Origin: Mytilus trossulus
Lineage: Eukaryota > Mollusca > Bivalvia > Mytilida > Mytilidae
NCBI RefSeq assembly: GCF_036588685.1
Contig: NC_086376.1
Coordinates: 16,548,411-16,612,410, forward strand
Length of the DNA: 64,000 bases
Direction of reading: 5' to 3'
The translations under genes and the position numbers were made by a program. Below, piece by piece: positions 10,263 through 21,200 of this stretch (position 1 is its first letter; every line of letters starts with the position of its first letter). The notes under the pieces were generated by a model that was not told the DNA's origin, did not search any database, and saw only the letters and a program-made list of their open reading frames with translations.

Positions 10263-10613
10263 TAACAGAATTTTAACTTTCATCTTGAAAAATTAAATAC
10301 TTCATATATTGTATATAATTCTTGTGCAATATAACATTGAAAACATAAATTTTAACATCATAGAATTTTTAATCTTTTTAAAACACCAATCTTCCCTTTT
10401 TCCATAAATACATCTTTATTTTTTTTTATTTGCATGTCTTTCAATTAACGGTTTATTCCAATTCTAAAGAAAGTGGTCTTAATGTATTAGTGTTTCCTTT
10501 ATTCTTTTTTTGGCACAATAAACCATTTCATTGGTCGCCATGCTATGAACGTTTCCCAGCGGATTTGATTAAGCAATAATGACTTGTTTCTCAAACACCG
10601 AACACATTATGAC
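10263..10613 (+). other. 3' UTR and flank of the membrane-protein gene
   Basis: AT-rich sequence after the stop. No perfect AATAAA was found close by; ATTAAA occurs at about 10294, which could serve as the poly(A) signal. Confidence 0.4.
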
Positions 10614-10920
10614 CTGCTTGGTAGTCTCATGGAAGCGTGTTCATCTCGAGGGGTTGACTTCTGCGCTAAACCGGCGTAAAGCAATACAAAATCTTTCAAC
10701 AATCAATCGAGTGCAGGAGATCATGAGTTCGAATCCAGGCCGGGTCTAACTAAAGACTACGTAATTGGTACATATGCTGCTTCTTTGCTAAGCATATTTA
10801 AAGAAGTTAGAGTAAAAAGAGTTGGACAGATCCATTGGATAGAGTGACATGTCTTCCTGCGGACTGTTACATGTACCTTGTGAAGAAGCACTTTTAAGGT
10901 CCGAATCATTGAGTGTCAGT
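10614..10920 (+). repeat. tRNA-derived SINE
   Basis: The head looks like a tRNA promoter: an A-box-like TTGGTAGTCTCATGG at 10618 and a good B box GAGTTCGAATCC at 10725-10736, about 100 bp apart. A non-tRNA body of roughly 180 bp follows. It is not the same family as the SINE at 4.1 kb. Boundaries are approximate. Confidence 0.65.
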
Positions 10921-12020
10921 CTAGTTAGTCTATGTGTATCAACTGATGAGTTAAGCCTTTTTCAACTGATTTTTCTAGGTTGTTTGTATGTTGTTCTGTT
11001 ACACAACTATCCATAATGAGCACTCTCAAATAAGTTTCACCAAGCCACATTCTGTATGTACCTGTGTCTAGGCAGGAGCATGTAGTTAAGTGCATGGTTG
11101 TCGTTGGTTCATGTCTGTCATATTCGTTTTAGTAAACTATAACAAGATCATCTGTCAATAGTCGATGGTAGTTTGAATCGTGAATTTTTTTTTAACACAT
11201 CATAATAGTTTAAGTATTTATAAGCAGATGCCGTGATGTTGCTAATAATGGATAGAATCTTGAATTTTTATAGAGTCGAAATAGGATGGACGGATTATAT
11301 AAACCCGAAGGCAAATGAAATGCAAGCCCAAACGAAAAAATATAAACAAGTTTGAATTGAAAATAACGTTCAAACCTATAATTGCGTTAGATAAAAACCT
11401 TTTTTATACGTGTCCATGCAAAACAAATGTCTTAGTAGAGGGGTCTAAATACAGCACAAACAACATTTTATAAAAGACCAAAAAAGTGAAAAAAGTATAT
11501 TTTAACAAAACGCATTTGACTATAGCAAGCAGGTCGAACAGCTGCTGTTCTTAAAAATGCTAACTGCCATTGGCGATTACCAAATAAACGACCAGATGCA
11601 ACAACATGAATCTTATTATCAATTTATTACCAAACAAAAAATAATAAACTTAGGTCGTGTACCGGCCGCAAACATTATGTGCAAAATATTTTACAATTTA
11701 TGTACAATAAATGTCTCTTCGGTGATGTTTTATATATAATTTATGTATAACAATTTGTATAGTAAGACTACACCGTTTTTGGTATATAGTACTGTCTCCA
11801 TGCCAATTAAATTAAATGATTACAACAAATTTTATTTTCCAGTCTCTTGGATACTGGCTTAATTTGAATTTGTAACATAAATTGGATTTTTTCCTTTGAT
11901 GTTTTTATGAAATAATTTGCTTAAAAAGTGTGGTGAGGGAAACCATGGTATACTATATGCAAATTAATGTTGTACCATACTTTACTAATTAAATATGCAA
12001 CTCAACTAGAATTCACAGGG
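10921..12020. other. Intergenic, nothing recognised
   Basis: AT-rich DNA; the short open frame at 11,557-11,739 has no features of a protein. Confidence 0.4.
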
Positions 12021-12095
12021 AAAAAGGCGGAGCTTCAGCCATGGTATAACATATTCATGTTCATGTTATTCCATGGCTGAAGCTCCACCTTTTTT
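12021..12095. repeat. Near-perfect palindrome
   Basis: Arms 12021-12052 and 12063-12095 (GGCGGAGCTTCAGCCATGG and its complement, one or two differences) around a 10-nt loop. Imperfect echoes of CCATGGTAT lie at about 11,943. Confidence 0.85.
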
Positions 12096-13002
12096 TTTTA
12101 AATGTCTCCGCCTCTTAAATATTAAGAAACTGTTAAACGTACTAAAAGGTGAAGATCTTCATTTGTTTTCATTTCATTACAAAAAGCGATAAGATATGTG
12201 TACCCAAATATTAAGAAACCTTTTTCAAACTATATAGGATTGTTACGAATTCCCCTAATTTTGGAAACAATTTCTAAATGTTTCTTCTTTAAGTTGTGAA
12301 AAAAATGAAATGTGAAACTATCATTTCCTTTGCAAAGATCCAATTAAATTTCGATTTAAAAAAGGGGGTACCTATAGAAAAAGGAATAAATATCGGCTAC
12401 AAATATCTGTGAAAAAAAATGTTTTTTTTTGCGATCAATTAGGGGAACGTACACTATCTACACTCCCTGGATCCGCTACTGTTTAAATACAGTGTTTTAT
12501 CATTCAAATTGTGTTTTAATAAATAATCTAATAATCGAATTAATAAAATAACGGAAGAAAGCAGTTTGTACGAAAACTAGAAATGTATAAATGTGCATTT
12601 TTCAATGAGATGAAAATTCTGTAAGATATGATTAATTTGTATGATACTAAAAAAAAAAACCAATTCTCACCGTCATTAGAATATTATTATTTAATCCTTG
12701 TCCGACGCTGGAATCCGATATGTTTGTTTACCTCAGTCTGATGACATTATGAAGTTACTTGCGCAAACAACCATACACGTGGCGCAAAACTAAATAAAAA
12801 ATCGGGAAAATCTGACATTTTCTTTCCTTTTTGCAAATTCAGGGGTTCTATTACATAAAATACACAAAAGATCATACACGAGGCGCAAAAGTGACTTGCG
12901 CGAGCTTCCATTTCATTGGATAAAACTGTAACGTGATCAATTTCCAATATTAGTTGAAGGTCTTGAAGCTGTCAATCATTTTATTTATATTACAAATTTT
13001 AT
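12096..13002. other. Intergenic, nothing recognised
   Basis: AT-rich, with homopolymer runs; two similar fragments with CATACACG.GGCGCAAAA (about 12,770 and 12,873) hint at an old short duplication. Confidence 0.4.
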
Positions 13003-13093
13003 ATACCATGTGTCTTACTCATAAACATATTTAAACAAACTCATCCTTCGGATTCGTTTGTTTAAACATGTTAACTCGTAAAAAACATGGTAT
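13003..13093. repeat. Palindrome with TTCG centre
   Basis: Arms 13003-13045 and 13050-13093 pair imperfectly (ATACCATG...CATGGTAT at the ends, AAACAAACTCATCC / GGATTCGTTTGTTT at the centre). It could be a tiny foldback element. Confidence 0.8.
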
Positions 13094-13234
13094 ATATAGT
13101 ACAAAGACCCTCTTTTGAATTTTTCAAAATTAGCATATAAGTCAATCGAAGATGTTAATTGTACCTTTCCATGTACCTTCAATAAACACATTTTTCAGTT
13201 TCTAAAATTCATTCCCTTGACCATGTCTAGAATA

Positions 13235-13743
13235 AACAAGGAACTCTGTCAGAAGGAAAACTCATATCTGCAGTTAAAAGGATATTACGAGAAAAATATG
13301 GAAATTACTTTTTCTCATGTTTGACAGATGAAAACCAAAACAAATTACGGACATATAACAGGAGACTTATACAAAGTTGGTTATCTCAAAACAATATATT
13401 TATGTATAATATACAGTTATGTAAATTAAGAATTTCTAACCACAATTTACACAATGAAAAAGGAAGATAAATTAATACGCCTTTGGATCAAAGAATATGT
13501 AAACATTGCATTGATAACATAATTGAAGATGAGTTTCATTTTATAAGTGAATGTAACCTCTATCAAGACAAGAGAAAAAAGTTTAATGATGACATTGTTA
13601 ATATTATACCATGTTTCTGTAATTTAGATAATTTTGATGAATTTAGATTTTTAATGAACTGTTTGGAGACTGATGTTCTCAACATATTTCTTATATATGT
13701 TGTGTACAAGAATAATTTGAACAGGATTTTTGTACAAGAATAA
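13235..13743 (+). pseudogene. LINE (L1-like) ORF2 C-terminal fragment, copy 1
   Basis: From about 13,240 the frame reads as the C-terminal part of a non-LTR retrotransposon polymerase, ending in a Cys-Cys-His-Cys knuckle: CKHC, then EDEFHFISEC around 13,500-13,560. A TAA at 13,468-13,470 interrupts it just before the knuckle. The frame runs out into a minisatellite and ends at 13,743. All upstream domains are missing, so this is a dead 3' fragment. Confidence 0.75.
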
Positions 13744-13880
13744 GTTGTACAGGGTTTTTGTACAAGAATAATTTGAACAGGGTTTTTGTACAAGAATAAT
13801 TTGTACAGGGTTTTTGTACAAGAATAATTTGAACAGGGTTTTTGTACAAGAATAATTTGTACATGGTTTTTGTACATGTT
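13704..13880 (+). repeat. 28-bp minisatellite inside duplicated unit, copy 1
   Basis: About six units of TTTTTGTACAAGAATAATTT plus G[A/T]ACAGGG. Alternation of GAACAGG and GTACAGG types differs from the second array, showing separate evolution since the duplication. Confidence 0.9.
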
Positions 13881-13945
13881 ATAAGTTTTTTGACACATAC
13901 CTTCTTCCACCAGGTGGTACATATTCATCTTCTAAAATGTAACAG

Positions 13946-14345
13946 ATTACGGACATATAACAGGAGACTTATACAAAGTTGGTTATCTCAAAACAATATA
14001 TTTATGTATAATATACAGTTATGTAAATTAAGAATTTCTAACCACAATTTACACAATGAAAAAGGAAGATAAATTAATACGCCTTTGGATCAAAGAATAT
14101 GTAAACATTGCATTGATAACATAATTGAAGATGAGTTTCATTTTATAAGTGAATGTAACCTCTATCAAGACAAGAGAAAAAAGTTTAATGATGACATTGT
14201 TAATATTATACCATGTTTCTGTAATTTAGATAATTTTGATGAATTTAGATTTTTAATGAACTGTTTGGAGACTGATGTTCTCAACATATTTCTTATATAT
14301 GTTGTGTACAAGAATAATTTGAACAGGATTTTTGTACAAGAATAA
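13946..14345 (+). pseudogene. LINE (L1-like) ORF2 C-terminal fragment, copy 2
   Basis: Duplicate of the fragment above: the same frame, the same TAA (14,070-14,072) and the same CKHC...H...C knuckle (14,085-14,165). Confidence 0.75.
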
Positions 14346-14482
14346 GTTGTACAGGGTTTTTGTACAAGAATAATTTGAACAGGGTTTTTGTACAAGAATA
14401 ATTTGAACAGGGTTTTTGTACAAGAATAATTTGTACAGGGTTTTTGTACAAGAATAATTTGAACATGGTTTTTGTACAAGTT
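14306..14482 (+). repeat. 28-bp minisatellite inside duplicated unit, copy 2
   Basis: Same unit as at 13.7 kb, about six copies, with a different order of variant units. Confidence 0.9.
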
Positions 14483-14547
14483 ATAAGTTTTTTGACACAT
14501 ACCTTCTTCCACCAGGTGGTACATATTCATCTTCTAAAATGTAACAG

Positions 14548-14915
14548 TTAAATATGTTTCTCCTGATACCATATTCACATTCCTAAAAAGTCTTTGTGTG
14601 GTCTTAATATAACGTTTTTGTATCAATACTCAGATTTAGATTGCATTATGTAGTTGTAAAAATAATAACAGAAATATGTGAAACAAAACTATGTATGATT
14701 GCATCATCCATTTGTGTTAAGTAGTTCATAAAACACTGATAACTTGTACAAAATATATATCAGTGTACAAATTATAATTCGTACAACATTACAATTTGTA
14801 CAAAACATATGTATATATATATCCAAATGTATCTTGATTAGAAATTCATCAGTGGGAATAATTGCAAAATATTGAATTGGGTGATTTGTCTATTGTTTCT
14901 TCATTATTTTCATTT

Positions 14916-14952
<37 letters not shown>

Positions 14953-14971
14953 ATGTTTTCTTGTATTTCAG
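14548..14971. other. Intergenic, with a 29-nt poly(A) run at 14,921-14,949
   Basis: AT-rich sequence with several GTACAA and TTGTAC words. The pure A run could be the tail of a decayed retrotransposed insertion or slippage; nothing recognisable precedes it. Confidence 0.5.
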
Positions 14972-15017
14972 CGATGATCCTTTTGAACTGGATTTTATGC
15001 TGAAAAAAATAAAATGA
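14972..15017 (+). CDS. Candidate terminal exon of an unseen upstream gene
   Basis: A strong acceptor (TTTTCTTGTATTTCAG) is followed by a frame coding for DDPFELDFMLKKIK and a TGA at 15,015-15,017, overlapped by an AATAAA. The residue mix looks like a real C-terminus. No matching upstream exon was found between here and 10.3 kb, so this is weak; it would end only 250 bp before NEIL1. Confidence 0.25.
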
Positions 15018-15059
15018 GTTAGTTATTTAGTTTATAATATTTATGATATTGATAAAAAT

Positions 15060-15270
15060 GATAATGTACAATAATTACGGGAAAAGGAAGAAAATGGAAC
15101 ATACGTACTTATTTCCGGATCTGAAGAAGTTTTCCGATATTGACTTGATTTTACATAAAATTTGGCGGGGAAAATCTCCCACAATGCTCTAATATTTGTA
15201 AACAAAGCGATGTTTCGTAATCATTGAAAAACACGTGTGTCAGAAACTTGAAAGCTGAGAATCTGCAAAG
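15060..15270 (+). promoter_or_regulatory. Likely NEIL1 promoter and 5' UTR
   Basis: The 210 bp before the start codon contain ATTTCCGG (15,111; an ETS-type core on the minus strand) and TCCCACAATGCTC (15,177). No TATA box is evident, as is usual for a repair gene. Assignment rests only on position and these short words. Confidence 0.35.
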
Positions 15271-18200
15271 ATGCCAGAAGGACCCGAATTGTATATGTCT
15301 GCACAGTTTATCAACCAAACTTGTAGAAACAATCTCTTTTCAGGGCAAATATTTAAATCAGCAGTTAGTCGACAGCCAGATATTGATTGGAATGAAGAAA
15401 CATACACAATATCTGCTGTGACAAGAGGGAAAGAACTGAAATTAACATTACAATCGATCACAAATGATAAAAAAGAAAATAAGAAATGTTCTAAAAAGCA
15501 AAACAAAACACTTGACATTGTTTTCCAATTTGGCATGTCTGGTAAATTTGATTTTTATGAAGCAAATGAACTTCAAAAACATGCTCATCTAAATTTTTAC
15601 ACAAAAACTGAAAATAACAAAAGCATTCGAATGGTGTTGAGTTTTGTAGACTACAGGCGTTTTGGGAAGTGGCAGCCTAATGGAAACTGGTCTGTGGAAA
15701 GAGGACCTTGTGTACTTACAGATTACATCCCATTTAGGTAATTCAAAAGACCTGTATGTTCAAGTAACATGTGTAATAGAGGTAAACGTGGTAAAGGGAA
15801 CATTTTGTTTGTCCACCAATGACCAATTAATTAATGTGAATTCTCAGCAACTATAGCATGTATGTAATAGGTCCCTCTATTTTGAGTTCTCTATACACTA
15901 ATCCAGGGACTTGTCATTTTTGGACATGACAAATTGTTCAATAAACAGTTATGTGTAACTATTTGTCTTTAGATCAAATATATGGTGACTTAGCTACATA
16001 TATATAATATACATGATATATGTATGCCTTGTTCCAACATGTGTTAAACAAAATCAGCATACCTTTAATTTGGTTAAACAGTTTCTTTTGATCTGACCAA
16101 CAGGGCAAATACATTCTGTATAGTTCTGCGGCTTCCCTGCAATTTTTTTTTTATTATTCAATAGAAACTTTGAACCAAAGTTCTGTATTGAATTCATGCC
16201 CTTAATCTTTCATTTGATACCAGCATTACCCAAATGATCACTTTATTTTAAGGGGTACTTTACCATTAGAATAAGTTTATAAAAAAGATTGATAAATTTA
16301 CCCTAGTTGTTAATATAAATGATATATATGTTTACAATCTGTACCTATGTTCATGATGTTGCATTTATTGTCATACAATGTGTACATGTACATGTATGAT
16401 TCTTATATGATTTGCATATTAGGGAATACAATGATATTATGATTGGTCGTTGATCTTGACGTTGGTTATTTTGTGATAGATGACATTGACCGAACATTAA
16501 CAAAATGTATTTCACTCCGTGTGAATAACAAATACAAATGTTTGAATGATGATAAGAATTTTTGTAGTTTATTTTTATCAGAGATTGCAAATTTATAATA
16601 ATAATACTTTAAGTTTATTAATGAATTTTGTTATTTTCTTTTCAGAGAAAATATATTAAAGAATGTTGAGCTCTCTGTGTTCAGAAAACCTATTTGTGAA
16701 GTGCTTTTGAATCAGAAGTATTTTAATGGTATTGGAAACTATCTCAGAGCTGAAATATGTTACAGGTAAATTGATATTGATTTCATTTTTGTCTCAAAGA
16801 AGTAGAAAAATCACACTTTTGCATGCTTTTCGTGGCACTGTATCAACAATGTACTAGTTTTTTATTAGATCAATTTTAAGGGAACCACTGCCATGACTAT
16901 TGGTACAATGAAGGTCCATGAAATTTGGTATGCTGTTGAATAAGCATTGAAACTTCACATTTACATGTACAGCTGTACATGGAAATTGTCTGATTCATGG
17001 TCTATAATACAGTTATCTTTTTAACGCAAAATGTGATGCTATCCAAAATTTCTGGGGTGAACACTGGTCTATTGATTTATAACTTTTTGCATAATTATGT
17101 TTACCCTAATTTTTGGATTCAATCAGTTTAAGATGGACCATTGATGTTAAGCGGAGCCACCTACTGTTCAGAATTCCCAAATTACAGACATTCCAATGGC
17201 TCAATTTGTAGTTTTTCGACACACAAAATGTTTGTAATTTAAAATTTATTTCATTGCATTGCTGAACACTCTCTCTTCTGAGTATATATACACTACAGTT
17301 CGGTTGGATTTTACTTTGTCCAAGGGCTTACCATGGGAGTGGGCACTGGGTGGACAATATTTCTACCTTGTCCACTCTGCCCACCCAGAGGAGTGGGCAT
17401 GCAATTTCTTTTGTGTAATCTGAAGACTTGCAAGTACAATCACCTGAAAAAAGCAGATAAGCATTTGTAATCAAAATTTTTTTTACATGTAGAAATAAAG
17501 AAGGCAGCATTTCCCCTCCAGTGATTAAAAAATACTGTGATCTTATAAATACATGTATAAGGCGACAGTGGACTTTGCAATATTTGTGTATTACAACAGT
17601 AACACCTCAAGTTGTTTTCACAGGGGAGGAATTCTACCATTTCAAGATGCAAGATCTGTATTAGAACCACTACTCACCGAAACAAATGAAGTGAAAATAA
17701 AGTCCGAGAAACCAGATATACTACAGCTTTGTCATTTGTTGCCTAATGAAGTTATTAACTTAGGTTCGTAATCTAGTACTATGTATTTCTAGTGATAAAA
17801 TTGAGATTGGAAATGGAGAATTTGTTTAAGAGACAAAACCCAATCAAAGAGCAGATAACTGCTGAAACAATCAAAGGGTCTTCAATGCAGTGAGAAAATT
17901 CCCCACCCAGAGGCATGCATCAGCTGGCGCCTTAAAAATGTATTCTATTGCAGTGATAATTTATAATATACACAATGTATGTCATACTACATTTGTATGT
18001 AAACTCTGAAATATATACATGATATATAAGAAACTAAAATTAAAAATCATACAAGACTAACAAAGGCCAGAGACTCCTGACAGACATTAGAGAACATACT
18101 AGCATTAGAATTCAACTTCAGTGTATTATGTTATTCTAAACCATTTGAGAACCATCATGCTCGATAAGTATATCGACATGTACACATGTTTGCTGGCAGC

Positions 18201-21200
18201 CAATCACAAAGAAACTCATGGACTTGCAATCATATGACAATAATATCTCAATTTACTACATGTATGTTCAATATATTATAATTGCCGTTAATTGTCATCA
18301 GACACAATGCATATTTGCAGCTAACATCTGCATTCATTTAGTGTCCAATGAAGGAACTACAAACTACATAGATATACACTTTACATATATTTGTACATGT
18401 GTTTATGAAACAACATGGAAAACAAAGAGAAAAAAAATATTCCAAGAAAGACAACTCTATTTATTCTTTTTCCAAGTACTGATAAGATCTGTTAAGTCTG
18501 GATAAGGGAATAGACAATGATTGACACTAAATTAAGGAATAGAAAGTCAGCAATAGATATAAATAGAGAATAAATAAGTGTTTCATTATTCCAACTTGGG
18601 TTTTGTGAGTCAACTCAACATAAATTAGTGATATGTACATTTTCTGTGTTTATTGGCATGCTTTTCAATAAAACAGTTTTTAATAATTCCCCATTTACAT
18701 TTTAAGTTGTCACAAAGCAGTATTTGTTTGAAATTTTCCAACCAATACAAATTTGAATTTGGTGTAACCTAGTTGCAGGAAGTCTTCTGTCAAGAGAAAA
18801 TTAAAACCTGATTGGTATGATTTTACAACTGTGGCCTTTATTAGTCCTGTAGGATTTTTAATTTTAGTTCATTTACATTGTATATCTTTTGGAGTTAACC
18901 ATAGAAGGGCTTTTATAGTCCATGGTTTTATTCTCCAAATTTGGACCTGCCAGACGGGGTGTAGACTATTGAGTACAATAAGTAAGAACTAAGAGAAAAA
19001 TTTCAATTTTGCGGGCGAGTTGGTTTGTTTATGTTCTGCCACCTTTGTTATTATTATTGTAGAGGCCTAATTTCATTCTCAATTTGATCTTATATTACAG
19101 GAGGTACAGGTTATGATCCAGAAAATAGAGATCCTGATTACTCCAAGTTTACAGAATGGCTTCAGTGTTACTACAAACCTGGCATGAAAAACATGGCTGA
19201 CCATAATAAAAGAACAATGTGGTATGACGGTAATCCAGGGCCATTAAAACCATCAGGTAAGGGTCACCTGCTAAATACATGTTGATGACCTACTGAATAA
19301 ATGTTGTTTGTGTTAAAAATGTCTAGATGGTCTATTGACACAGAAACATATGGTTTTAATTTGTCTCGAATTTTTGCAGATTTTAATGAAATTGAAACCT
19401 AACAGTATGTTTATTTGTTTAAATTGATTAATTCGGAACTGATTGGTAGAGTTTACAAATTTCTCGCCAGACCTTCATTATAACACTTGGACAAAGTTCA
19501 TTGTATCTTAAGTTTGTAATGTTACAGTACTGAAATTGCACGAAGTACCAAAAATTGTGCTTATTACGCAGACAATAGGAGCAGAAAGTTCAGGCATAGA
19601 TTACCTTAGCTGTATTTGACAACATTTTTGAGAATTTTGTATCTCAATGCTCTTCAACTTCGTACTTTATTTGGCTTTTTTCAAGTATTTTGGATTCGAG
19701 AGTCACTGATGAGTGTTTTGTAGACGAAACGCAGTCTGGTGGATATATAAAATTTAGTCTAGTATCTATGATGAGTTTATTTACAACCTTTTTTATAGAC
19801 TAAATTCATATATACATGTACGTAATTTACTAACAAACAGTAATCTTATAGACAGGTATTCATTGCTTATAAAATGTGCAGCAATCATTGACTATTGCCA
19901 AGTTCTTTTGACATGTTTGAATAATTGGAGAAAATAAAATAAAACCTAGTAATTTAATTATTAGATATGTGCATAAAGCATAGATACAATTTATTACAGA
20001 TTACTTGGTCATTTAGTGATCAGTTTAAAACCATTTTACTATGATTATATATGAATAAAACATCAATTGGTGAAACTATGGTGTAAATAAGGATACAAAG
20101 TTCTACAAATAAACACAAAATTAATACTTTTTTAACATTTCAGTTGAGAAAGTAAGAAAGATTAAGAGAAAAAAGAAAGTATCTGAAGAAGTGGAGAAGA
20201 CTGTATTAAAGGTAAAATAGAAACATCAATTTATATAATTCAAATTAAGATGTCCTCATGATTTGGTTTCAAATCAATGGTTATCATTGCAGTGTTCTCC
20301 CCAGGCCGATATGACGCTGCGGCCTCGCAGCGCCTTCAAACTATTTTCGTAATTCCCGCAGCGCCTTAATTGGCCGCTGTCCCTTAGTATCTGATCCCGC
20401 AGCGTGTTAATTTTCACATTTTCTATGTAAATGTTGGTTAAAATTGTAAAGTTGCTGATCACCGCTGAGCGGTCGGTCAGTGTTGCGCAATAAATGATAA
20501 TTAGTTTTACCTGAGACACCCTTATCAGACCATGTTATCAGATTATAGCGTTAATGTTCATCAAGAAGATAGATATTTTGAAAGGAATATTAAAGTTTCT
20601 AAAAACTTCAGTGTAAAAAACGAAGAAATAGATCGCAAATGCATTGTATTTACGCATGGTCTTTGTGATCACTTGAACACGTATATAACGAATTTTTTCA
20701 TTGGTCGAGAAGAAGAATCTATTTAAACATGACCAATGAACGTGTTGAATACACGTGATAAATTTGAATACACATTTCTAAATATATTTACGATGAAAAT
20801 TATGAATGGAGTATTTTTACGTGGAAAAAATAAAATAAACTTTGATAAAAGATAACGAGAAGTGATTTATTTAATAGAAATTGAAAAAAATGTTGCTTTC
20901 AAGGTTACTTCGTCTGAAATTGATGAATATTTCATAAATAATTTTTTTATAGAACATCGATCGTAAATATGTACGTCGGGATATATGTGACAATCAACAC
21001 GAGTACGGAATCGCCCAGCTTCTGTATAATGTCACTAGTAAATAATGTCAATGGTTTTAACTTTGACAAATTTGTCAAGTTTCGTTTATATCTACATGCC
21101 AAAGATAGGTTTTGACAATAATACACACGGAAGCGTAATGTCAAACTACGGAAACTGGTCAGCTGTTCATTAAAATATTTTTCTTTTAAAAAGTTGTATT

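Larger units (their letters stand above)
13344..14547 (+). repeat. Recent tandem duplication, 2 x 602 bp
   Basis: 13344-13945 and 13946-14547 match nearly base for base; the differences I see fall in the embedded minisatellite and its edge. The LINE knuckle frame is identical in both copies, and both share the same TAA, so the duplication came after the LINE was broken. Confidence 0.93.

Noticed and set aside
13563..13928. Minus-strand frames with repeating peptide (also 14,165-14,530)
   Set aside because: Product of the 28-bp minisatellite and the shadow of the LINE frame, not genes.
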